Shown: one piece after another, positions 17,749-26,034 of the stretch
How the letters are laid out: each line of letters opens with the position of its first letter
How positions within the stretch are numbered: position 1 is the stretch's first letter
Assembly: GCA_036490175.1 (NCBI GenBank)
Contig: DASXEJ010000146.1
Location: forward strand, 1-46,119
Direction of reading: 5' to 3'
Origin: Pirellulales bacterium
GTDB lineage: Bacteria; Planctomycetota; Planctomycetia; Pirellulales; JACPPG01
Length of the DNA: 46,119 nucleotides
Notes under the pieces: model-generated
What the model was told of the DNA's origin: nothing
Seen by the model: only the letters and a program-made list of their open reading frames with translations
Databases searched by the model: none
Made by a program: the position numbers and the translations under genes

Positions 17749-18315
17749 ATGAAATATCTCAGCAAGAGTCTCACATTAATCCTGCTTTGTTCGGCGCTGT
17801 TCTCGACTGTTTCGACCGCTCGTAGCGCTGATCAGGCGGCAAAAACTTTTGTGGTCGGGGGAGCCTACCAATTGACCGCGCCAGCGGCCTGGATCAGCCG
17901 CGAGCCGCGGACGCGGATCGTGGAGCACGAGTTCGCCATTCCGGCCGCCAAGGGGGATGAACAGGATGGCCGTATGACGGTCATGGGGGCCGGGGGTGGG
18001 ATTGAGGCCAATATTCAGCGGTGGTACGACCAATTCACCCAGCCCGACGGCGCGAGCACCAAAGACCGAGCTAAAATCGAGAAGCGAACGATTGCCGGCC
18101 AGGAGGTGACTATCGTGGACCTCTCTGGCACGTATATGGATCGTCCTGGGCCCATGGCGCCGGGTGTCGAGCGTCCGAACTACCGCATGCTGGCCGCCAT
18201 TGTCGAGACCAAGAAGAACGGCAGCCATTTTTTCAAGTTCTACGGGCCGCAGAAGACGGTCACCGACAATTCCGAAGCGTTTGGCAAGATGCTCGACAGC
18301 TTGAAGCAAAAATAA
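17749..18315 (+). CDS. Secreted protein of unknown function
   Basis: A 188-residue protein with a clear Sec signal peptide (MKYLSKSLTLILLCSALFSTVSTARSA, cleavage near residue 27). The mature part has repeated beta-strand patterns (YQLTAPAAWISREP, MTVMGAGGGIEANIQRWYDQF, TIAGQEVTIVDLSGTYMDR, FFKFYGPQKTVTDNSEAFGKMLDSLK). The last segment resembles the closing part of proteins that assess a surface or cofactor change, but I do not recognise the family with certainty. AGGAG stands nine bases upstream of the ATG. It precedes the P-loop ATPase gene by 61 bp on the same strand, so an operon is possible. Confidence 0.7.
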   Translation: MKYLSKSLTLILLCSALFSTVSTARSADQAAKTFVVGGAYQLTAPAAWISREPRTRIVEHEFAIPAAKGDEQDGRMTVMGAGGGIEANIQRWYDQFTQPDGASTKDRAKIEKRTIAGQEVTIVDLSGTYMDRPGPMAPGVERPNYRMLAAIVETKKNGSHFFKFYGPQKTVTDNSEAFGKMLDSLKQK

Positions 18316-18376
18316 CGGCTTCTCACCGCGCCATATGGAGGCCGAATTCCCTCACGTCTGGTCAGCCTGCTAAACG

Positions 18377-19870
18377 ATGAAAATTCAACAGTTTCTCGAC
18401 CATCACGGGATCGGCGTCAATCCGTTCTCGGAAGAAGATGCCCAGACTGATCCGGTTTTCAAGGATCATTGCATCTACAGTACCTACCATCCCAGTTGGG
18501 ACAAGGTGTACGGCGATCCGGCCGAGCCGGCCACCTCGATCGTGTTCGGCGAAAAGGGGTCGGGCAAGACGGCCTTGCGTTTGCAAATCGTGCGACATCT
18601 GACCGAGTACAACCGCAAGAATCCCAATCAGCGGTTGTTCGTCATCGAATACGACGACTTCAACCCCTTTCTTGACCGCTTTGTCGAGCGCGTCAGCGCC
18701 CGGGCGATTCGCAAAGACCAGGTCTTGTCGCAATGGAAGTTGTGGGATCATATGGATGCGATATTGTCGCTGGGCGTTACGCGCCTGGTGGATCGCATCT
18801 TGGATGGGCCAAAGCAACAAAATCCTTCGCCGGCCGATATTGGTCCGCTAGAGACAGGCCTTCTCGATCGGCACCAGGCACGTGATCTGTTGTTGCTGGC
18901 GGCGTGTTACGATCGGTCGATGGCCGAAGCGCCTCGGCGGCGATGGCACCGCTTGCGTCGCAAGTTGCGCTTTCGTACGTGGCGGGCGCGGTGGCCTGCT
19001 GCGTTGGGCTTTGTCGTCGTGATCGCCGTGTTGACGGCCATCGGCGCCGCGCAAGATTGGTCGTGGTTGGGCACGCCGTGGCCCTACATCGTGATGGCGG
19101 CGGCTTGGATTCCCTGGGTTGTGCGCGCTACACGCTGGATGTGGCGGGCACGCCGCGTGGCACGGCAATTGCGCGTGATCAAGCGCGAGGTCAATCCGTT
19201 GCGCCAGGTGCTCATGAACTTCACCACAGATCAGCTCGCCGGGCAGCCGTTGCCCGAGCGCGATCGAACGGACGATCGCTTTGAGCTACTCGTGAAATTT
19301 CAAGGCGTGCTGGCCGGCTTGGGTTTTACGGGCGTGGTGGTCCTGGTCGATCGCGTCGACGAGCCGCATTTCGTCAATGGCGCGGCCGACCGCATGCGCG
19401 GGCTATTGTGGCCGTTACTGGACAATAAATTTCTCAAGCATCCTGGCCTGGGGTTCAAGCTGTTGCTGCCCATCGAGTTGTCTTACTTCATCGAGCGCGA
19501 GGATCGCGATTTCTACCAGCGAGCGCGACTCGACAAACAAAACATGATCCCCTCGTTGGACTGGACGGGGGAGGCCCTGTACGACGTCGCCAACGCAAGA
19601 CTCAAGGCCTGCGCCATCGACGGACGGACGCCGTCGCTGCGAAACCTGTTCGACGACACGGTCGACGATCGGCGACTGATCGCGGCCCTGCGCACGCTGC
19701 GTGTGCCGCGGCATTTGTTCAAATTTCTCTATCGCGTCTTCGTCGCCCACTCTAACGCCCATACGGACGAAAACCCAGTCTGGCAGATTTCGGGACCGAC
19801 GTTCGAGTCGGTGCTGGCACTGTACGAGCGCGATCAAGAGGCGTTCGACCGGGGCATGGCGGCGGGGTAA
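18377..19870 (+). CDS. KAP-like P-loop ATPase with transmembrane insertion
   Basis: A 497-residue protein. Walker A is GEKGSGKT (58-65) and a Walker B-like strand is GVVVLVDRVDE (319-329). Between them lie a basic stretch and two hydrophobic segments, about 207-224 and 235-250. Membrane segments inserted between Walker A and Walker B are the hallmark of KAP-family NTPases, so the ATPase is probably anchored facing the cytoplasm. A C-terminal helical region (390-497) follows. N-terminal residues 1-50 (NPFSEEDAQTDP, HPSWDKVYG) look conserved but have no assigned role. KAP relatives include phage-exclusion PifA and membrane assembly factors; nothing here decides between defence and housekeeping. 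The start has a weak ribosome-binding site. Confidence 0.7.
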   Translation: MKIQQFLDHHGIGVNPFSEEDAQTDPVFKDHCIYSTYHPSWDKVYGDPAEPATSIVFGEKGSGKTALRLQIVRHLTEYNRKNPNQRLFVIEYDDFNPFLDRFVERVSARAIRKDQVLSQWKLWDHMDAILSLGVTRLVDRILDGPKQQNPSPADIGPLETGLLDRHQARDLLLLAACYDRSMAEAPRRRWHRLRRKLRFRTWRARWPAALGFVVVIAVLTAIGAAQDWSWLGTPWPYIVMAAAWIPWVVRATRWMWRARRVARQLRVIKREVNPLRQVLMNFTTDQLAGQPLPERDRTDDRFELLVKFQGVLAGLGFTGVVVLVDRVDEPHFVNGAADRMRGLLWPLLDNKFLKHPGLGFKLLLPIELSYFIEREDRDFYQRARLDKQNMIPSLDWTGEALYDVANARLKACAIDGRTPSLRNLFDDTVDDRRLIAALRTLRVPRHLFKFLYRVFVAHSNAHTDENPVWQISGPTFESVLALYERDQEAFDRGMAAG

Positions 19871-20187
19871 ATACGCGCCGCCGACGCGCATGAGTACCGT
19901 AGCCGAGGCGACTGGTGAGGCCCGATGGGATCAGTCCTCGCCGGCACGGCATTGATGTAAACTGCTGCGCCGAAAGGCGCAAAGGTTCGCCGCGCCGCGC
20001 CGCGCAAAACATTTCTCGAGTCGTAAATCTGCCGATTTTCTGGCCTTTACGTCTCCGGCGCTTGTCGGCACAATACCGCCTCGCCAGTGACCCCCATCTA
20101 GCCAGTCGCTGGCCCTGCGGCCGGAGCAGACGTCAGGAAGACGCGCGACCGACGCAGAAGTAGCAGAAACAGCAAGGAGCGCTGAAA
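19871..20187. other. Intergenic region before the Skp gene
   Basis: This stretch of 317 bases holds no gene. TGCGCC and GGCGCA enclose a GAAA tetraloop at 19966-19981, a stable GNRA hairpin with no U-tract, 95 bp after the ATPase stop; it could end that transcript or mark processing. The GC-rich run after it (CGCCGCGCCGCG) is low complexity. Confidence 0.35.
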
Positions 20188-20949
20188 GTGATCCACTCCC
20201 TTCGCCGAAGTACGATCGCGGCACTCGTGTCAGCGCTGGCTGCGACCAGCGTTTCTCTCGCTCAGGCCCCGCAGCAACCTCTGCGTCCCGCAGGACCGCC
20301 CCAAGGTACAGCCGGACCCGCACAGGGTGGCGGTGTACCGAACGGTGGCGCCCCCTCCGGAGCAGCACCAGCGCACCATCCGCAAGGCCACACGGGCGCC
20401 GCTGCCAGCGTCGCGATTATCGACCTGCCGTACATCCTGAAGAATCACGGCGGATTCAATCAACGGCTCGAGGAGTTGCGTCGCGAGGCCGAGGGAGTGG
20501 AAAACGATTTCAAGTCCAAACGCGATGCCATCCAGAAGATCATGGTCCAGCTCGAAGAGCTGCAACGCGGCAGCCCCGACTACAAGAAACTCGAAGAAGA
20601 GATCACCAAGCGCCAGGCAGGCCTGAGCGTTGACATCAACATCGCCAAGAAGAAATTTCAAGAGGCGGAAGCCAGAATCTACTACGAGGTCTATCAGCAG
20701 ATTCTGGCCGAAGTTCGCTACTATGCCGAAGTCAATCGTATTGGCCTGGTCCTGAAGTTCAACGGCGACGAAGCCAACAAGGACAATCCCGACGAGATTA
20801 TGCGCGAGATGCAAAAGATGGTGCTGTATTACAACCACAGCATGGACATCACGCCCATCATACTTGAGAAAATGAAGGGACAGCCCGTGCGACCCGGTGG
20901 TAATAACCCCGCAGCGCAACGGACTGGCGTTCAGCCGCGCCGGCAATAA
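20188..20949 (+). CDS. Skp/OmpH-like periplasmic chaperone
   Basis: A 253-residue exported protein starting at GTG 20188, with AAGGAG eight bases upstream. After the signal peptide (to about residue 26, SVSLAQA) comes a Gly/Pro/Ala-rich stretch (27-67) that standard Skp lacks. The OmpH domain begins at VAIIDLPYILKNHGGF (about 74) and continues as a long charged coiled coil (RLEELRREAEGVENDF... ITKRQAGLSVDINIAKKKFQEAEARIYYEVYQQI). Skp trimers hold unfolded outer-membrane proteins in the periplasm. Its place directly before lpxC and lpxA mirrors the skp-lpxD-fabZ-lpxA order of Gram-negatives and supports an envelope role. Confidence 0.85.
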   Translation: MIHSLRRSTIAALVSALAATSVSLAQAPQQPLRPAGPPQGTAGPAQGGGVPNGGAPSGAAPAHHPQGHTGAAASVAIIDLPYILKNHGGFNQRLEELRREAEGVENDFKSKRDAIQKIMVQLEELQRGSPDYKKLEEEITKRQAGLSVDINIAKKKFQEAEARIYYEVYQQILAEVRYYAEVNRIGLVLKFNGDEANKDNPDEIMREMQKMVLYYNHSMDITPIILEKMKGQPVRPGGNNPAAQRTGVQPRRQ

Positions 20950-21029
20950 TTACCGGCCGGCGGGCATGCGGCTTCGTGGTTCTCTGTTCTCTGTTCTCAT
21001 TCCGGATTCCAGTTCGCTAAACCAGCCTG

Positions 21030-21905
21030 ATGTACATTCCAAGACAGCAACGCACCATCGAGAGGTCGGCGACCGTCGCGGGCTTCGGGTATTGGAGTGG
21101 GCGTGACGTACGCGTCGAGTTTCGCCCCGCGGCGCCGGATACGGGCGTCGTATTCGTACGAGATGATTTGCCAAAGCCGCTGAAGATTCCGGCTACGGTG
21201 GCGCAGCGCGTGGAAACACCGCGGCGCACCACTTTACGCGCCGGAGGCGCCAGTGTGGAAATGGTCGAGCACATCATGGCCGCCTTGGCCGGGCTGCGCA
21301 TCGACAATTGCGAAGTATGGGTCAACGCGGTGGAAATGCCCGGCTGCGACGGATCGAGCTTGCCGTTTGTCGAAGCCCTCTCCGACGCGGGCGTAGTGAA
21401 TCAGAATGCGGATCGCACGACCTTGGTGGTCCGCGAGGTCACCAGGCTGGGCGACATCGATAGTTGGATCGAGGCCCGCCCTTCGGCTGGTCCGGGAATG
21501 TCGGTCAAGTTCCGCATCGACTATGGGTCGAGCACCGCTATCGGTCGTCAGACGCTGACGCTGCCGATCACGCCCGACTCGTTTCGCCGTGAACTGGCGC
21601 CGAGCCGGACGTTCATGCTGAAAAGTGAGGCCGATTGGCTCGTCGCCCAGGGGTTGGGCAGCCGCGCGTCGACCAAGGACCTGTTGGTTTTCGATGCCGA
21701 GGGGCCGATCGACAACGAGCTAAGATTTCGCGACGAATGCGTGCGTCATAAGGCACTCGATCTGGTCGGTGATTTGGCGCTGGCCGGCTGCGACCTGGTC
21801 GGGCACTTCGTGGCGCATCGCAGCGGCCATCGGCTGAATGCGGAACTGGTTCGCGTGCTGCTGATGGAGGGAGACATGGTGACGGCGCGCCGCCGCTCGG
21901 CGTAA
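21030..21905 (+). CDS. lpxC: UDP-3-O-acyl-N-acetylglucosamine deacetylase LpxC
   Basis: A 291-residue zinc deacetylase for the committed step of lipid A synthesis. The expected active-site residues are present: Glu80-His81 (VEHIMAALAGL), His240 and Asp244 (VRHKALDL) and His267 (SGHRLN), matching E. coli Glu78, His79, His238, Asp242 and His265. CDGSSLPFVEAL and SRTFMLKSEADWLVAQGLG are further family segments. The length is slightly below the usual 305. ATG 21030 gives the right N-terminus, though its ribosome-binding site is weak. It lies between skp and lpxA, all on the plus strand with gaps of 80-121 bp, probably one transcription unit. Confidence 0.93.
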   Translation: MYIPRQQRTIERSATVAGFGYWSGRDVRVEFRPAAPDTGVVFVRDDLPKPLKIPATVAQRVETPRRTTLRAGGASVEMVEHIMAALAGLRIDNCEVWVNAVEMPGCDGSSLPFVEALSDAGVVNQNADRTTLVVREVTRLGDIDSWIEARPSAGPGMSVKFRIDYGSSTAIGRQTLTLPITPDSFRRELAPSRTFMLKSEADWLVAQGLGSRASTKDLLVFDAEGPIDNELRFRDECVRHKALDLVGDLALAGCDLVGHFVAHRSGHRLNAELVRVLLMEGDMVTARRRSA

Positions 21906-22026
21906 TAACGCCGGGCTTGCGTTGCGTCGATGGCAGAGTCAATGCGATTCCTTACTTCGGAAAACTGTACTGCGGCTGGCGACAAAGGCGTCGCTCGAAA
22001 CCGCAGGGGCGCGGAGCTGATCGGTC

Positions 22027-22833
22027 ATGGCTACCTACGTCTCTGAGCACGTGGCGATCGACGCTCGCGCCGAAATCGACGTCGATGTCGAAATTGGACC
22101 GTTCTGCGTCATTGGCCCGCACGTTCGCATCGGCAAGGGAACGCGACTCGAAAACAACGTGACCATCATGGGGCACGTTACAATCGGTCAGAACAATCAT
22201 CTTTACCCAGGCGTGGTGATCGGCGGCGAGCCGCAGGACATCAGCTATCAGGGTAGCGACACTCAGGTCGTGATCGGCGATTCGAATTGCTTCCGCGAGG
22301 GTGTCACGATCAATCGTGCGACCGAGAAGGAAGACGGCATCACGTCGGTAGGAAACCACAACTTCCTCATGGCTTGCAGCCACGTGGCGCACGATTGCCG
22401 CCTGGGCGACCACATCATCATCGCCAACGGAACGTTGCTGGGTGGACATGTACATGTCGACAACCACGCGTCGATTTCTGGAGCCGTGGGTGTTCATCAC
22501 TACGCCAGCATTGGATCGTACGCGTTTGTCGCCGGCATGAGCCGTGTGTTGCACGATGTTCCGCCGTTTATGCTCGTGGATGGGCATCCCACGCGACCGC
22601 GCTGCATTAACGTGGTGGCGCTGAAAAGAAACAACTTCTCGCCCGAGTCCATCGATAGCCTGGCCGAGGCGCATCGGCTATTGTTCCGGGCCAAAGTGGG
22701 TTTGGCGCACGCCCGCGAGATTCTTCGCGGCAACGACCAGATCACGCCCGAGGTGACCGATTTGCTGGCATTCATCGAGCGTCAGCAAGAGGGCAAACAC
22801 GGCCGCGCTCGCGAGCGCAGGAGAGCCTCTTGA
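22027..22833 (+). CDS. lpxA: UDP-GlcNAc O-acyltransferase LpxA
   Basis: A 268-residue left-handed beta-helix acyltransferase with hexapeptide repeats from residue 7 to about 190 (IDARAEIDVDVEIGPFCVIG...). The catalytic His is His122 in CSHVAHDC, the counterpart of E. coli His125; GGHVHV gives the second conserved His. The C-terminal helical part follows RPRCINVVALKR. By my hand alignment the residue facing the acyl-chain ruler (E. coli Gly173) is Gly170, which would allow a long chain. GGAGCTG lies seven bases before ATG. LpxA transfers a 3-hydroxyacyl chain to UDP-GlcNAc, or to its 3-amino analogue in some bacteria. The stop overlaps the next gene's start. Confidence 0.92.
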   Translation: MATYVSEHVAIDARAEIDVDVEIGPFCVIGPHVRIGKGTRLENNVTIMGHVTIGQNNHLYPGVVIGGEPQDISYQGSDTQVVIGDSNCFREGVTINRATEKEDGITSVGNHNFLMACSHVAHDCRLGDHIIIANGTLLGGHVHVDNHASISGAVGVHHYASIGSYAFVAGMSRVLHDVPPFMLVDGHPTRPRCINVVALKRNNFSPESIDSLAEAHRLLFRAKVGLAHAREILRGNDQITPEVTDLLAFIERQQEGKHGRARERRRAS

Positions 22834-23948
22834 AGCCGGTCAATGTGGCCGTGGTCGGGGTAGGGCATTTGGGTAGGATTCATGCCAGGATCCTGGCCGG
22901 CCTGCCGCAATTCTCACTGGTCGGGCTGGTCGATCCGATCGCGGAAAATCTTGATCGCGCCACGGCCGATTTTCAAGCGCCGGGCTTCCGCAACGTTCGC
23001 GACTTACGCGGCACGATCGATGCAGCCGTGATCGCCACGCCAACCCGCTTTCATCATCAGGTGGCCAGCGAGCTATTGGCCGAGGGCGTTCATCTGTTGG
23101 TGGAAAAGCCGCTGGCTTCGACCTACGACGAAGCATGCTCGCTCGTGGATCTGGCCAAACGTCACGGTGCGGTATTGCAAGTAGGCCATGTCGAGCGTTT
23201 CAACCCTGCTTATGCTTCCGCGTTGCCGCATGTCGGCGCGCCCAAGTACATCTCGGCCGTGCGACGTTCGGGTTTTTCTTTTCGATCGACCGACATCGGG
23301 GTTGTCCTGGACCTGATGATCCACGACATCGACCTGGTGTTGTCGCTGGTTCGTTCGCCGCTAAGGCAGGTCGAGGCACTGGGCCTGGCACTGTTTGGCC
23401 GACACGAAGATGTGGCAAACGCTCGACTGGCATTCGAAAATGGCTGCGTAGCCGAATTAAGTGCCTCGCGCGCCAGCCGCTCGCCGGCACGCACGATGGA
23501 CGTCTGGTCGGCGCGCACGATGGCGAGTCTCGATTTTAGCGCCCGGGTTGCTTCGGTAATCCGTCCCAGCGCCGCCATCTTGCGGCGCGAGGTCGATATC
23601 GAACGGCTGGCGCCTGCCGAACGGGACGCTCTCAAAGACAAGTTGCTCACCGAGCACTTGCCCGTCGAGCAACTGACGTCGGTGCCGCGCGACGCGATCA
23701 CGGCTGAACTCGAGGATTTTGCCGAGAGCATTCAGACCGGGCGCGCACCACAAGTAACGGGAGAAGCGGGCCGCGATGCGGTCGATGTGGCAGAACGCGT
23801 GCTGGCCAAGATCGCTCGTCATGCCTGGGACGGCACCCCCGACGGCGTGGTCGGCCCACAGGTGGCCCCCTCTCGACAGATCATTCCGGGACCGCATTGG
23901 GGCAAAAAGCCCTCGACGTCGCCGGTCGAACGTCGCGAAGCTGGCTGA
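22830..23948 (+). CDS. Gfo/Idh/MocA dehydrogenase coupled to lpxA (GnnA-like?)
   Basis: A 372-residue cytoplasmic NAD(P)-dependent dehydrogenase with no signal peptide. The Rossmann motif is VAVVGVGHLGRIHARIL (residues 5-21), and EKPLA lies near 93. VGHVERFNPAY and MIHDIDLVLSLVRS mark the catalytic half. The TTG start at 22830 overlaps the lpxA stop (TTGA), which implies translational coupling. In Acidithiobacillus, GnnA, a dehydrogenase of this superfamily, sits beside lpxA and with GnnB makes UDP-GlcNAc3N, giving amide-linked acyl chains in lipid A. A GnnA role is therefore reasonable by position, but no GnnB aminotransferase is present in the window. The last 40 residues are Pro/Arg-rich. 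Confidence 0.8.
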   Translation: MKPVNVAVVGVGHLGRIHARILAGLPQFSLVGLVDPIAENLDRATADFQAPGFRNVRDLRGTIDAAVIATPTRFHHQVASELLAEGVHLLVEKPLASTYDEACSLVDLAKRHGAVLQVGHVERFNPAYASALPHVGAPKYISAVRRSGFSFRSTDIGVVLDLMIHDIDLVLSLVRSPLRQVEALGLALFGRHEDVANARLAFENGCVAELSASRASRSPARTMDVWSARTMASLDFSARVASVIRPSAAILRREVDIERLAPAERDALKDKLLTEHLPVEQLTSVPRDAITAELEDFAESIQTGRAPQVTGEAGRDAVDVAERVLAKIARHAWDGTPDGVVGPQVAPSRQIIPGPHWGKKPSTSPVERREAG

Positions 23949-23986
23949 GGCAATTGCCCTGCTGACAGGCGTCCGTCTCTGCTGCT

Positions 23987-24020
23987 CGCGGCTAAGCGTG
24001 GCTGATCAGCGTTAGCCGCG
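23987..24020. terminator. Hairpin between convergent genes
   Basis: CGCGGCTAA (23987-23995) pairs with TTAGCCGCG (24012-24020); the loop itself contains the palindrome GCTGATCAGC. It lies in the 89 bp between two converging genes and could stop transcription from both sides. No strong T-run follows in either direction, so intrinsic termination is not certain. Confidence 0.5.
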
Positions 24021-24037
24021 TTCGATCAGCATTCTCT

Positions 24038-24979
24038 TTACGCCAGGTCGCGGTCCTCGAACATCAGCAGGGCCAGCACCATGGCCACCGTGCTGTACAG
24101 CAGCGAGTAGACAGCTGCCCAGGCCAGATAGGCCATTGGCACGATTCGCCCTGTGGAAACGGCTGCCGGAATGTCGAAATCATCCAGATTCGGCAGCACC
24201 GTGGCGATGAACTGTCCGAAGAACGATACCAACCGCGATTCGCGGAAGGCATTGGCAAACACCGGCGCCAGGTGCCCCAACGCATAGATCGTCACGCAGA
24301 TCACCAGGTTCGGCAGCATTGGCAATCGCGTCGACAAGGCGATACTAATCGAGGCCAGCATCGTGGCCTCCATGAATTTCAAGGCCAAGCCCGGCACAAT
24401 CTGCAGCATTTCGGTCTGGCACTCGGCGGCGGATGGTTCGGGGTTCGAGGTTTCGCGGGCTTCGTGCTTTACCTTGTAAGAAATCGTCGCCAGGAACAAG
24501 GCGCCCAGAACCAGGAAGACCGAAGCCGTGGGGGCCAGCACGCCCAGGAACTTGCCAAGGATGAACTGGCGCCGCCCGACAGGCTTACTCAACAATGTCA
24601 GGGCCGTGCGCCCTTCAATTTCGTCGGACACCGAGACGCTAGCCGTCCAGACCGCCAAGATCACAGACAGTACAGTGATCAGCGCTAAACCAGAGTCCTT
24701 GATCATCTTCACGTCTTCGCCGAGCGTGTAGTACGGGATAAAGGGGAACACCATCAGCAACACGGCGCCCAACACCAACACGACCCAGAACAACGGCTGT
24801 GCCCAAGCTTCCTTGGCTGTAGTGTGGGCGATGGCCGCGACTTTGGGTGCGACCAGCACCAGCAGGAAATAGATGGCGAAGAATAAGGCCGTTAGCGCGG
24901 CCACCCCGACGGCCACGATCCACAGCGGTTCGACCCAATTGATGATGGCGGCGAACAGAACGGGTGGGTGCATATGCAT
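24038..24979 (-). CDS. ABC-2 type transporter permease
   Basis: A 313-residue integral membrane protein with about six or seven hydrophobic segments. The SVSVSDEIEGRTALTLLSKPVGRRQFILGKFLGVL stretch (about 115-150) holds the E-x-x-x-x-T-L-x-x-K-P pattern of ABC-2 permeases such as NosY. A periplasmic or cytoplasmic loop follows (KHEARETSNPEPSAAECQTE). The usual ATP-binding subunit is not adjacent; it may be elsewhere or outside this strand's operon. AGGA lies just upstream of ATG 24979. The substrate is unknown. In planctomycetes similar permeases often accompany gliding or export ABC systems, but nothing here shows that. Confidence 0.82.
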   Translation of the reverse strand: MHMHPPVLFAAIINWVEPLWIVAVGVAALTALFFAIYFLLVLVAPKVAAIAHTTAKEAWAQPLFWVVLVLGAVLLMVFPFIPYYTLGEDVKMIKDSGLALITVLSVILAVWTASVSVSDEIEGRTALTLLSKPVGRRQFILGKFLGVLAPTASVFLVLGALFLATISYKVKHEARETSNPEPSAAECQTEMLQIVPGLALKFMEATMLASISIALSTRLPMLPNLVICVTIYALGHLAPVFANAFRESRLVSFFGQFIATVLPNLDDFDIPAAVSTGRIVPMAYLAWAAVYSLLYSTVAMVLALLMFEDRDLA

Positions 24980-25123
24980 GGAAATCCTGTCGTCAGATTT
25001 CGGTATTCAATATTCAGGTCAGCGGGAAAGAGCAGGCCGTGAACGTTCGTCATGGCTCCCCCGACCCGCCGATGGTTTAGTCGCTGCGGGTCAAGCGAAT
25101 AACTATTGGCTACCGACTACTAC

Positions 25124-25411
25124 TTACCTTCTCACTTCAAAGTTCAAAAATTCTCCGCTGGCGGGCCCGCCGTCGACCTGTTGACCGTGAATGTTGTCGG
25201 CCATCTCGGCAGCCAGGGCCGCCAAGAACCGGTCGACCTCGCCCGGGGACCCCTCGGTGACCAATCGCACGCGGCCGTCCGGCAAGTTCTGCACGTAGCC
25301 AGTTATGCGAAAACGACCGGCAATCTGCCGCGCCGTGTAGCGAAAGCCGACCCCCTGCACCCGACCTTGAAACAACACATCGCGCCGCACTTGCTCAGCC
25401 GAATCAGCCAA
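25124..25411 (-). CDS. Acylphosphatase
   Basis: A 95-residue small enzyme of the common family length. GRVQGVGFRY carries the phosphate-binding loop with catalytic Arg24, and GYVQNLPDGRV supplies catalytic Asn42. It hydrolyses the carboxyl-phosphate bond of acyl phosphates such as 1,3-bisphosphoglycerate or acetyl phosphate. The frame is on the same strand as the ABC permease, 144 bp upstream of it. The true start could be a few codons later, near the QVRRDVLFQG segment. Confidence 0.93.
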   Translation of the reverse strand: MADSAEQVRRDVLFQGRVQGVGFRYTARQIAGRFRITGYVQNLPDGRVRLVTEGSPGEVDRFLAALAAEMADNIHGQQVDGGPASGEFLNFEVRR

Positions 25412-25571
25412 CGCAGCACACCTTTTTGCGGCTTACTTTTCCTGGCCCACCAAACTGCGGCGTGCGCGGTCCCGATCGTTGCGAGCGGAAGCCGGCTGGG
25501 CACGGAACCCAAGACTTCGAGTATAAGGTCGAGCCAGACTCCTGGCCAGCGGCGAACTGGCTGGCAGTATC

Positions 25572-25691
25572 ATGGACTGGATACCGACGGATCAATTCTG
25601 GATGAGCCAGGCCGTCGACGGAATGCGTGCGATCAACCATCGGGCAGAACTGCACCAAGATCCGTACATGCGCACGCCGCGGTACGCCTGA
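25572..25691 (+). CDS. Possible 39-residue protein
   Basis: A short frame from ATG 25572 (MDWIPTDQFWMSQAVDGM, then AINHRAELHQDPY, ending TPRYA). Its composition is protein-like, with Trp, Asp, His and Tyr evenly mixed and none of the Arg/Pro excess seen in out-of-frame shadows of this GC-rich sequence. No strong ribosome-binding site precedes it. It lies in the otherwise empty stretch between the acylphosphatase gene and the next small gene. I do not recognise it. Confidence 0.3.
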   Translation: MDWIPTDQFWMSQAVDGMRAINHRAELHQDPYMRTPRYA

Positions 25692-25721
25692 CCGTCTAAC
25701 TTGGACGTCGCCCGAGGGTCA

Positions 25722-25883
25722 CTACGGTCCTAGCAGCGCGCTGCTCGCCAGTACCAAGATGAACAGCACGGCACACAGCACAAGTAGGAAGGCCACCAAG
25801 CCACCCCGAGTGCTTCGCGGCATTCTGGCGCCACGAGGCAAGATACGTCCGATCGAGAATGCGAGTCCGCCTTTTCTTACCAT
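25722..25883 (-). CDS. Small single-pass membrane protein
   Basis: From ATG 25883 a protein of 53 residues: a basic N-terminus (MVRKGGLAFSIGRILPRGARMPRSTR) and one strong transmembrane helix (GGLVAFLLVLCAVLFILVLASSALLG), so positive side in the cytoplasm. The longer frame to 25919 adds 12 unconvincing residues. A shorter form could begin at the internal Met before PRSTRGG. The family and role are unknown. Confidence 0.4.
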   Translation of the reverse strand: MVRKGGLAFSIGRILPRGARMPRSTRGGLVAFLLVLCAVLFILVLASSALLGP

Positions 25884-26034
25884 ATAAACTAGCCTAATCC
25901 GGCAAGCGCGCGGTTGCAACGCGATCGATTAACCAGCGGCGGAACTCGGCGACTTTCGACGAAATAGGAGTCGCAGATCCGCCAGTCTCTGCCCGGGCCT
26001 GTGCGGTTCTCATGCCGGAGTGAGCCCGGCGTGG

